Source: Fimbriimonas planktonicus (GTDB taxonomy: Bacteria; Armatimonadota; Fimbriimonadia; Fimbriimonadales; Fimbriimonadaceae). From it: a stretch of DNA of 64,000 bases. A model generated the notes under the pieces. That model was given only the letters and a program-made list of their open reading frames with translations. It was not told where the DNA came from and ran no database searches. Of the stretch, positions 33,126-40,142 are shown piece after piece (position 1 is the first letter of the stretch; every line of letters starts with the position of its first letter). The DNA lies in contig OZ248539.1 in NCBI GenBank assembly GCA_965234685.1, positions 1,550,001 through 1,614,000 of the forward strand, written 5' to 3'. The translations under genes were made by a program, and so were the position numbers.

Positions 33126-34139
33126 TCAGTACTTCGCAGTTTGTAACGCCACGCGAACGATCTTTTCGACCGACGGAAGCACGTGTAGCTCAAGCGGCTT
33201 CACCCAAGGAACCGGCGTGTCCAACCGCGTCACTCGTGCCGGAGGGGCATCAAGCAGGTTGAAAGCATTGTTCGCAATCCGTGCGACGATTTCACCGGCA
33301 AAGCCACAGGTCATCGGAGCCTCGTTCACCACCACGACTCGGTTGGTCTTGCTGAGCGACTTGTAAATCGTCTCCTCGTCGAGAGGCACAAGAGTCCGGA
33401 TGTCAATCACTTCTGCCGACACACCCAGCTTCTCAAGCTCGGCGGCGGCTGACATGCAGTGGTAAACACTCTGACCGTAGGAAACGAACGTGATATCGGT
33501 TCCTTCTTTGCGAATCACGGCCTGGCCGAGCGGAACAATGTAGTCCTCGTCTGGAATCACTTCCGCGATTTCGTTCTTTCGGTAAAGCTCTTTGATCTCG
33601 AAGAAGATGCAGGGATTGCCGTCGCGGAGCGCCGCTTTCAGAAGGCCCTTCGCGTCGTACGGCGTGCTCGGTACAACCACTCGAAGTCCAGGACTGTGAC
33701 AGAACCAAGCCTCGTTCATCTGGCTGTGATAGAGCGCTCCGCCCCCATAGCCGCCTGCCGGACCGCGAACGACAACCGGAAGGTTGACTTCGCCGGCGGT
33801 TCGGTAGTGGTAGGTCGCCATCATGTTGACGATTTGGTCGAAACCGCAAGAAATGAAGTCGATGAACTGCATTTCTGCCATCACCGTCTTTCCGTTCAAC
33901 GCCATTCCAACTGCCGTACCGATGATCGCTGCTTCGGCAATCGGCGCATCGATGACGCGGGTGCTGCCGAATTCATCCAGCAACCCTTCGGTGACGCCAA
34001 ACGCGCCTCCAAGCATGCCGATGTCTTCGCCCTGACAGATCATCTGATCATTGCGTCGCATCTCTTCAATCAGCGCCTCGCGAAGGGCGGTCAGGTAATT
34101 CTTTTTAACCAGAGTTGGTTCCGCGGCAATTGCAGCCAT
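33126..34139 (-). CDS. 2-oxoacid dehydrogenase E1 component, beta subunit
   Basis: 337 residues of the transketolase-like beta subunit of pyruvate or branched-chain 2-oxoacid dehydrogenase. Motifs: ALREALIEEMRRNDQMICQG, GEDIGMLGGAFGVTEGL, RVIDAPIAEAAIIGTAVGMA, FIDFISCGFDQIVNMMATYH, RGPAGGYGGGALYHSQMNE, PSTPYDAKGLLKAALRDGNP. The C-terminal half binds the alpha subunit. It follows the alpha gene with a TAATG overlap. Substrate is undecided between pyruvate and branched-chain oxoacids; the nearby liv operon leans toward the latter but only weakly. E2 and E3 genes are outside the window. Convergent with the LemA fusion gene, no gap. Confidence 0.92.
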   Translation of the reverse strand: MAAIAAEPTLVKKNYLTALREALIEEMRRNDQMICQGEDIGMLGGAFGVTEGLLDEFGSTRVIDAPIAEAAIIGTAVGMALNGKTVMAEMQFIDFISCGFDQIVNMMATYHYRTAGEVNLPVVVRGPAGGYGGGALYHSQMNEAWFCHSPGLRVVVPSTPYDAKGLLKAALRDGNPCIFFEIKELYRKNEIAEVIPDEDYIVPLGQAVIRKEGTDITFVSYGQSVYHCMSAAAELEKLGVSAEVIDIRTLVPLDEETIYKSLSKTNRVVVVNEAPMTCGFAGEIVARIANNAFNLLDAPPARVTRLDTPVPWVKPLELHVLPSVEKIVRVALQTAKY

Positions 34140-35281
34140 TAAGCGTTCTCCTTAAAGACCCACATGGCGCCTTCTTCTGCGTTCGGGAGCGGCGAATTCA
34201 AGGCGAACTCGATACCTCGGTTGAGGTACTCGACCACTACAGGCGGAAAATCATCGTTCGTAGCTTCGCTGGCGCTCTTGCGCTCGGCGACGTACTGCTC
34301 GGCTTCCGCGCCACTGAGGAATCCTCGCTCGATCAGCGACTCTCGGCAGATCGCAATCGGATCGCGCGTCCGTCCCTTCTCGATCTCTTCGCTCGGACGA
34401 TACTTCATCGCCCGGTCGTCATCGTGATCGCCATGGCCATAGGCTCGGAAGGTCTTGCACTCAACGATGCTCGGTCCCTTGCCGGACCGCGCGTAGTCGA
34501 CGGCGGCCATTACTTTGTCGTAAACATCAAAAACGTCTTGACCATCCGCCACCAAACCTGGGATTCCGTAGCCATTGGCTCGGTCCGCAACATCTGGCGT
34601 CGGACAACCCATGTGAACCGGGGTTCCGTACGCCCACTGGTTGTTCTCAACGATCGTAACCACCGGCAACTTATGAACCGCAGCGAAATTGACTGCTTCG
34701 TGGAAAATCCCCTGGGCAGTCGAACCTTCGCCGTTGAACGTCAGAACGACTGCGTCGCCACCGTTCATGCGGTCGGCGTACACAACTCCAGCGGCAACCG
34801 GGATCGTTCCGGCAAGCATGGAAGTCGAGTGAATAATTCGCTTCGACTTGCTTCCGATGTGCGACCAGTTATCGCGTGCTCGGCCCGGCGAGTCGACTTT
34901 GCCCCAAACCTGAGCGCAGACTTCCTCGATCGACATTCCGGATCTTGTGGGGTCGTCCCACTGGAATTTCGAATCCTTCAGGAAAAAGGCCGGCATGTCG
35001 CGGTGGATGGGAGAAATCCAGTCCGTAGCCTTAAGCCCAAACAGGGCGCCCACCAAAATGGCTTCTTGGTTGTGCGAACTGTAAAGAGTTCCACGCAGTC
35101 TTCCGCGCTTCTTCTCTTTAATCAGGCGGATGTCAAAATATCGCGCGAGATACAGTTGGTTGAAAATTTCCAGGCAATCTTCTTTGGTAAGAAGCTGACT
35201 AGGGCGCGAATCATTCGTTGATTCGGCGATTTCGGCTAACGGCTCGAATGCCGCTGTGCCAGTAGTTGGAATAACTGACAT
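34139..35281 (-). CDS. 2-oxoacid dehydrogenase E1 component, alpha subunit
   Basis: 380 residues. Thiamine-diphosphate site: GEGSTAQGIFHEAVNFAAVH near 187 with the closing NNQWA. Other family motifs: YSSHNQEAILVGALFGLKAT, IHRDMPAFFLKDSK, GSKSKRIIHSTSMLAGTIPV, and the regulatory-loop-like FRAYGHGDHDDDRAMKYR. It decarboxylates the 2-oxoacid and passes the acyl group to E2 lipoyl. An AGAGGA ribosome-binding site precedes the ATG, and a TATCTT about 25 bases upstream may be the -10 box. Forms one operon with the beta subunit. Confidence 0.93.
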   Translation of the reverse strand: MSVIPTTGTAAFEPLAEIAESTNDSRPSQLLTKEDCLEIFNQLYLARYFDIRLIKEKKRGRLRGTLYSSHNQEAILVGALFGLKATDWISPIHRDMPAFFLKDSKFQWDDPTRSGMSIEEVCAQVWGKVDSPGRARDNWSHIGSKSKRIIHSTSMLAGTIPVAAGVVYADRMNGGDAVVLTFNGEGSTAQGIFHEAVNFAAVHKLPVVTIVENNQWAYGTPVHMGCPTPDVADRANGYGIPGLVADGQDVFDVYDKVMAAVDYARSGKGPSIVECKTFRAYGHGDHDDDRAMKYRPSEEIEKGRTRDPIAICRESLIERGFLSGAEAEQYVAERKSASEATNDDFPPVVVEYLNRGIEFALNSPLPNAEEGAMWVFKENA

Positions 35282-35366
35282 AGTCCTCTTTCGTGATCGA
35301 TTAAAGATACCCGAGTCCGGAATTTTGAATCTCCTGACTCGGGTTTATATCTTAGGTTTGGTTGAC

Positions 35367-36347
35367 TTACCGGAACAATGGGAGGCGCAACGCCTCGGAG
35401 AGCCAGTCGAAGAACGGAATGGCACCTTCGTACTTGTCGTAATTGTCGACTTCCTCGCCTTTGTCATCCAAGATCAGCTGAGTCGGGAACGTCGTCACGC
35501 CATACACTCCCGCCGCCTTTGGATTCTTCATGACGTCAACTCGCACAAACACAAGCCGATTCTCGAACGCCTTGAATCGAGGCGTGACGTAAACCTCTTG
35601 GTCCAGCTTTGCGCTCGTTGGATCCTTCGGAACGAAGAAGTCCACAAACACTTTTCGCTTGGTCTTGCGGGCCAACTCTACTGCCGCCACCAAATCGGTT
35701 GACCACTTTGGCGAGTCGTACTCGATTTCGGAAATCTCTCCCTTCGCGGTCTTCGGGTCGAAGGCAAACTTTGTCGCCGGAACCTCGCCACTCAGCTTGA
35801 TGTCCTGAGCAACAACGATCATGTTCGGAAGGGGAGACTCCTGATATTCGAACTGACGAGCGATATTCGCCTTGGCATCCAGATAGTAGGTTGTGATGCC
35901 GCGCCCAAACTGAGCCTCAACCGCGCGATATTCTGTGTTGAGTCGAGTTCGAACTCCCAAGTCTCGCACCGCCGGAACCTTTGCCATCCCCGGGTCGAAG
36001 AATGCTCCCCAGATTCGGAATGGAATCGGAGCGAAAAATCGGCCGAGATCGTTTGCCACCTGAGCTCGCTTCGTGAACTTCTGCGATGCCGCATCGAACC
36101 GGTAAACCGTCGTTCCGTCACCAATCACGGTTTCAGACGGAGACTGCAACCGGAACTTGTTCGGCTTCTGAAGGGTTACCGAATACGCTTCTCGGGTTCC
36201 ACCGATCGTTTGCACCGTGTAGTCGACGGAGAGCGTCTTGGCTTTGGAAAGTGAGTCAAGATAATCGCCTAGCGCGTATCTTCCGTTCTGGGCCGGGGCC
36301 AGACCCGCCAAACTGCACAATAGTACGATGGTCGTAAGTTTCGTCAT
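35367..36347 (-). CDS. Exported LolA-like plus cysteine-less thioredoxin-fold protein
   Basis: About 326 residues. Signal peptide MTKLTTIVLLCSLAGLAPAQ; the GAGG 6 bases upstream favours the ATG at 36347. An N-terminal all-beta domain (about 20-210) with LSVDYTVQTIGGTREAYSVT and KPNKFRLQSPSETVIGDG resembles lipoprotein-carrier/DUF2092 proteins. The C-terminal domain (about 225-326) is a thioredoxin fold: KVFVDFFVPKDPTSAKLDQE, RLVFVRVDVMKNPKAAGVYG, TFPTQLILDDKG. The position of the redox CxxC (usually WCxxC) holds PKDPTS, so it is not a disulfide enzyme. It may bind a peptide or partner protein instead. Confidence 0.65.
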   Translation of the reverse strand: MTKLTTIVLLCSLAGLAPAQNGRYALGDYLDSLSKAKTLSVDYTVQTIGGTREAYSVTLQKPNKFRLQSPSETVIGDGTTVYRFDAASQKFTKRAQVANDLGRFFAPIPFRIWGAFFDPGMAKVPAVRDLGVRTRLNTEYRAVEAQFGRGITTYYLDAKANIARQFEYQESPLPNMIVVAQDIKLSGEVPATKFAFDPKTAKGEISEIEYDSPKWSTDLVAAVELARKTKRKVFVDFFVPKDPTSAKLDQEVYVTPRFKAFENRLVFVRVDVMKNPKAAGVYGVTTFPTQLILDDKGEEVDNYDKYEGAIPFFDWLSEALRLPLFR

Positions 36348-36445
36348 CAGCATCCTCAAAGATGGGCTCGTTCGCTCAAAAATGATGATATCCGAAGCAT
36401 GTTCAGATTCGTGCACGTTCCGATCCGAGATGAGATAGCAAAGCA

Positions 36446-37822
36446 ATGACGATTTCACGATCTACCTGGACGGCGTTGGGGCTGCTTCTCCTCGCCCACG
36501 TCATCCTAGCTTCCGTCTTTGCGACCATCACTCCTTATCGCCAGAGCGGCCTCGTCACCCTCAACCGAAGCGTTGAGAAAGATATTGGCGCCCCCGACGA
36601 GCGGCAGCATGCGAACTACGTTGCTCGCCTTCTCAATGGCGAAGGCTTCCCCGTTTTCAACCCGAAAGACCCGAATCTGTACGAAACCTATCAGGCCCAC
36701 CAACCCCCGCTCTTTTATATTGTTGCGGCAGGTTTTGCCAAAGTCACCGGCGTCAACGACCCAACCGATGCCGAAACCGGGGGTCGACTGCGCTTCCTAA
36801 ACGTCATCCTTGGCGCAATCGTCGTTGCCGGTGTCTTCTTCCTAGGGAAGAATCTGCAGCTACCCGAGCCGGCTATCATCGCCGCCACGGCATTCGCCGC
36901 CCTCTTGCCGATGAATCTGGCGCTAAGCGGAGCGCTCAGCAACGACCCGCTGTTGTTTGCTCTTTGTACTTGGACCCTGGTTGGGCTTGCGGACGGATCA
37001 CGGAACGGTTGGAACATAAAACGTGCCGTGACGGTCGGCGTGCTGATCGGGCTGGCTTGCCTTACCAAAACCACTGCCCTTGCGCTGCTTCCGGTCGCGT
37101 TCCTCGCCCTCGTTCTCCCCGGTGAACACCGGCCCGGAATCCGAGATGCCGGGATTGCGCTCGTGCTTCCGATTCTCATCGCCGGTGGTTGGTGGCTACG
37201 AAACTTGAACCTGTACGGCGACCCATTCGCGATTCGTGCCTTCTCCGAAGCCTTCCAAGGCTCCGCGCAAAAGGAGATGTTCGTTACTCAAATCATCCCG
37301 TCGCAGAGTCCGGAAGCAAATCCGGAACTCGAATACTGGACAAGGTGGGTCGGCTGGTGGACGGTCAGATCATTCTATGGCGTCTTCGGCTACATGGACA
37401 TTTGGATGACCCAGTCAGGACGACAATCGCCAGACTTCGAGCAAAACCGGCTGTACTGGGTTCTCATTCTTGTGGGCACAGTTGGACTTGCCGGTGGCCT
37501 GTTTCAGGCGGCTCGAGATAAGGAAAATCGCAACCCCTCGGTCTTCCTGGTCGCTTTCGCTGCCCTCATTGGACTGCTCTTCTTGCGATTCAACAATCAG
37601 TATTTCCAAGCTCAGGCTCGTTATCTGCTCCCAGCGCTGGCGCCGATTGCGATTTGGATTGGTAGCGGATATTCGGCCATCATGAAAAGCCGAGCGAATC
37701 TAGCGGTCGTCGTCGTTGCCATTCCGCTACTCCTTGCGAACGCTTTCGCCATCTCCCGACTCCCGGGTGAGTTTTCGGCCCGAATCGAGGCTGGCCGAGT
37801 TCCCGAAAGTCAGCAACCGTAA
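36446..37822 (+). CDS. Polytopic GT-C type glycosyltransferase-like membrane protein
   Basis: 458 residues with about ten hydrophobic segments. The first exported loop carries GAPDERQHANYVARLLNGEG, where the acidic DE pair is the place of the catalytic metal-binding motif in GT-C transferases of the ArnT/PMT type, and ETYQAHQPPLFYIVAAGF, a common second motif in this superfamily. Later segments include LSGALSNDPLLFALCTWTLV and LTKTTALALLPVAFLALVL. Such enzymes move a sugar from a polyprenyl-phosphate carrier outside the membrane; the acceptor is unknown. The sigma gene that follows starts 7 bases after it, so the three genes to 39171 may be cotranscribed. Confidence 0.7.
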   Translation: MTISRSTWTALGLLLLAHVILASVFATITPYRQSGLVTLNRSVEKDIGAPDERQHANYVARLLNGEGFPVFNPKDPNLYETYQAHQPPLFYIVAAGFAKVTGVNDPTDAETGGRLRFLNVILGAIVVAGVFFLGKNLQLPEPAIIAATAFAALLPMNLALSGALSNDPLLFALCTWTLVGLADGSRNGWNIKRAVTVGVLIGLACLTKTTALALLPVAFLALVLPGEHRPGIRDAGIALVLPILIAGGWWLRNLNLYGDPFAIRAFSEAFQGSAQKEMFVTQIIPSQSPEANPELEYWTRWVGWWTVRSFYGVFGYMDIWMTQSGRQSPDFEQNRLYWVLILVGTVGLAGGLFQAARDKENRNPSVFLVAFAALIGLLFLRFNNQYFQAQARYLLPALAPIAIWIGSGYSAIMKSRANLAVVVVAIPLLLANAFAISRLPGEFSARIEAGRVPESQQP

Positions 37823-37829
37823 CACCACC

Positions 37830-38432
37830 ATGTCAGACCGCGTCGAAGAATCAACGGTGGCCCCATCTGCGGTCGATAAAGCGCGACTTCCTGGATTCGA
37901 CGAGGACCTTGTTCTAGTTGAACGATTCCTCTCCGGGGACGAAAACGCCTTCGAGATGATTTATTCTCGTTACCACGACAAGGTTCACGCCATTGCCCGC
38001 GGCATCTTGCTCGATTCGGATGAGGCCTCGGACGCGGTTCAAGAAATTTTCACGCTCGTTCTGCGCCACCTGCACCGATTCGACCGCCGCTCCCGGTTCA
38101 GCACCTGGCTCTTCCGCGTCGCCGTAAATCGCAGCATTCAAGAAGCCCGAAAAGCCCGGCACAAGCACAAGCACGTCGAGCTGGTCGAGGCCATGGAAAC
38201 CAGCGTTCCAGACCCGCCTGAGCCGGACGACGCCAAGATTCATGTCGCGATGGAGAAGCTCTCACCGAGCGATCGCGCGATCCTTGTTTTGTTCTACTGG
38301 GAAGAGCTCAGCTTGCAGGAGATTGCGGACAGCCTTGGATGCAATGTAAACGCCGCCAAAACCCGGCTCTACCGAGCGCGAGAGCGATTCCGCGTGATCT
38401 ACGAGGAGGCAGAAGATGCGGCCGCCGCGTGA
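37830..38432 (+). CDS. ECF sigma factor
   Basis: 200 residues with sigma region 2 (AFEMIYSRYHDKVHAIARGI, SDEASDAVQEIFTLVLRHLH) and region 4 (LSPSDRAILVLFYWEELSLQ, EIADSLGCNVNAAKTRLYRA). Start at MSDRVEESTV; a longer frame upstream is read through the end of the glycosyltransferase gene and lacks support. The following gene overlaps it by 17 bases and encodes a membrane protein that should be its anti-sigma factor. The linker between regions 2 and 4 is acidic (VPDPPEPDDAKI). Confidence 0.92.
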   Translation: MSDRVEESTVAPSAVDKARLPGFDEDLVLVERFLSGDENAFEMIYSRYHDKVHAIARGILLDSDEASDAVQEIFTLVLRHLHRFDRRSRFSTWLFRVAVNRSIQEARKARHKHKHVELVEAMETSVPDPPEPDDAKIHVAMEKLSPSDRAILVLFYWEELSLQEIADSLGCNVNAAKTRLYRARERFRVIYEEAEDAAAA

Positions 38433-39171
38433 TCTAGACGAGCTCATGTGGGAATTGGCGGAAGGGCAAAACACCCTTGCCATCGACCAATTTTGCGTGC
38501 GCTATCCGGAATATGCCCCCGAGCTTCGGAAGCGGGCGAGCATGGTTAAGGGCCTAAAGCGCGCCAAAGTGGTTGAAGCGCCAAAGCCCGCTCAAACGCC
38601 GAAGTTCGTCCCCAGGGCGGCGCCACCGAAGCCTAGTTCTTGGGCGGTCGGCTGGACGGCTGGGCTCGTCTTGGCTGCCGTAGGGGCGATTGCCTTTGCG
38701 GTCGCCATGTTTGCTTTTCCAAACCAGAATCCGAAGCTGAAGAAGGTCGAGCCAACGCAAGTGGTCCAGAGCTTCCCCCCCGAACCGGTTCCCGAAGTCA
38801 CTCCGCCGAGTCCGACATCACAGAACGATCCAAAGCTGTCGACCCAACCTCGACCGGAAGACCTTCCTCCCGTCACCGAGCCCGTCCCGGACTATCTGAA
38901 GCCAACCAGCGTGAGCCTGAAAGGAGCGAAGCTGACGGACGCCGTACGCATGGTCGCTGCCCAAGGCAATCTTGGCGTTGTCGTCGCCCCGGGATTCCCC
39001 GAAATTAGCGTGGACATCAATTACGAACAGATGAGTCCCATTGAGATCCTTCAAGCGATGGGTCGAGACTACGCCTTCACTGCCTTCGACCAAGGGGACG
39101 GCACCGTGATCGTCGTGCCCGCAGTGGAACCAACGTTAAGAGAACCGGTTTCCGCAGAAAAAATCCGCTAA
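38416..39171 (+). CDS. Probable anti-sigma factor with a secretin-like (STN) exported domain
   Basis: 251 residues. A cytoplasmic helical part (MRPPRDLDELMWELAEGQNT, IDQFCVRYPEYAPELRKRA; about 1-50) is followed by a basic Pro-rich segment, a transmembrane helix (GWTAGLVLAAVGAIAFAVAM, about 77-97), a Pro-rich exported linker, and a compact C-terminal domain (about 165-240). That domain has KPTSVSLKGAKLTDAVRMVA, NLGVVVAPGFPEISVDINY and SPIEILQAMGRDYAF, the order of the STN/secretin short domain. No zinc motif. Position right behind the sigma gene, with a 17-base overlap, supports an anti-sigma role; STN domains in TonB signalling bind an anti-sigma factor rather than being part of one. Confidence 0.6.
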   Translation: MRPPRDLDELMWELAEGQNTLAIDQFCVRYPEYAPELRKRASMVKGLKRAKVVEAPKPAQTPKFVPRAAPPKPSSWAVGWTAGLVLAAVGAIAFAVAMFAFPNQNPKLKKVEPTQVVQSFPPEPVPEVTPPSPTSQNDPKLSTQPRPEDLPPVTEPVPDYLKPTSVSLKGAKLTDAVRMVAAQGNLGVVVAPGFPEISVDINYEQMSPIEILQAMGRDYAFTAFDQGDGTVIVVPAVEPTLREPVSAEKIR

Positions 39172-39213
39172 CCTCGAACGCATCTGATGCTTTTCAGCGT
39201 CACCGCCCGTTGC

Positions 39214-39219
39214 TATACT
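39214..39219 (+). promoter_or_regulatory. -10 box upstream of the zinc-ribbon membrane protein gene
   Basis: TATACT preceded by TTGC, about 50 bases before the ATG at 39270, giving a leader of about 40 bases. -35 poorly conserved. Confidence 0.45.
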
Positions 39220-39269
39220 GTAGAAACCTCGGCACGGCCGCGGTCGAACGCACACGCAGATCTAGAACC

Positions 39270-40016
39270 ATGAAGCGAATTCAGAGAGTATCGGATGTCA
39301 TTGAACTGATCTCAGAGAAAGCTCTGGTTTGGGGCCTCGGAGGAATCTTGTCCCTGTGCTTCTCCGCGCTGTTCTACTATTACCGTGGCCAGTCTGGCGG
39401 CACGGTGCCTCTCGCCACCGTCCTCCTGCTCATCGGACTAGGCGCTCTCGGCTACGCCATCAAACATGCCCTGACCATCCGCGAAGTCACAAAGTACGAC
39501 GTCAAGTGCCCGTACTGCAATGAGACCAACCAGGTGCTTGAGGCTCCCGAAGATGACTTCACGTGCATGTTCTGTCATCGCTTCATCCCCATCCAGGATC
39601 AGCAGCCGATGCCAGTCGCTCAGGTCCGCTGCGGTTTCTGCAACAGCCTCAACTTCTATAGTGCGAAAACGGACGTTCTCCTCTGTGAAGAGTGCAACCG
39701 CGAAGTCCCAATTGCGACTTCTGATGAGACCCGCCCGAAGAAGCAGTTGGCGGCCGCGTACGTCACCCACATCGACGACGAGCATATGTACGAGTTGCTC
39801 CTCACGGATAAGGGCCACAAGCAAGAAGATTTGATCGCCGCGCTTCAGCACATGCTTGCCTTAAACAGAAACCAGGTCAAGCAAATGCTCGATGAGCTGC
39901 CCGTTACCCTCTTGACCGGGATTAATCGTCGAAAAGCAGAAATGCTCCAGGCCCAGTTGTCCCTGCATGATGCCGGAACCGAAATGCGGCAGATTTCGGA
40001 CAACGCCAACCGCTGA
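39270..40016 (+). CDS. Membrane protein with two zinc ribbons and an L7/L12-like C-terminal domain
   Basis: 248 residues from MKRIQRVSDVIEL. Two hydrophobic segments (VWGLGGILSLCFSALFYYY, LATVLLLIGLGALGYAI) form a hairpin. The next part has four CxxC pairs in two ribbons: CPYC with CMFC, and CGFC with CEEC (about 98-165). The C-terminal region (about 180-245) has MYELLLTDKGHKQEDLIAAL, NRNQVKQMLDELPVTLLTG and RRKAEMLQAQLSLHDAGTEM. This follows the fold pattern of the C-terminal domain of ribosomal protein L7/L12 (strand, helix with a basic patch, helix, strand). The call of that domain is by pattern, not alignment score. Function unknown; a ribosome- or factor-binding role is a guess. Confidence 0.6.
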   Translation: MKRIQRVSDVIELISEKALVWGLGGILSLCFSALFYYYRGQSGGTVPLATVLLLIGLGALGYAIKHALTIREVTKYDVKCPYCNETNQVLEAPEDDFTCMFCHRFIPIQDQQPMPVAQVRCGFCNSLNFYSAKTDVLLCEECNREVPIATSDETRPKKQLAAAYVTHIDDEHMYELLLTDKGHKQEDLIAALQHMLALNRNQVKQMLDELPVTLLTGINRRKAEMLQAQLSLHDAGTEMRQISDNANR

Positions 40017-40039
40017 TTGCAAGTTCATTTTGGAACTCC

Positions 40040-40078
40040 CAGAACTTGTGGAAAGGTATAACCTTTCCACAAGTTCTG
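40040..40078. repeat. Perfect 18-bp inverted repeat
   Basis: CAGAACTTGTGGAAAGGT (40040-40057) and its exact complement ACCTTTCCACAAGTTCTG (40061-40078) with a 3-base loop, between the zinc-ribbon gene and hppA. No U-tract follows on either strand. A bidirectional transcription barrier or a protein-binding palindrome are possible. Confidence 0.8.
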
Positions 40079-40142
40079 TCCGTCTACGCGGCCAAGTGCA
40101 TTAGGCACGGAAGCGTGAAACCGGCAGGGGAGTTTCACCTTT

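Noticed and set aside
34115..35221. Plus-strand open frame of 368 codons over the E1 alpha gene
   Set aside because: Complement of the E1 alpha coding frame; no motif, whereas the minus-strand frame has a full TPP site.
40040..40078. Paired DnaA-box-like sequences in the palindrome (TTTCCACAA)
   Set aside because: Neither copy matches the DnaA consensus fully and no origin-type AT-rich region or dnaA/dnaN gene is near.
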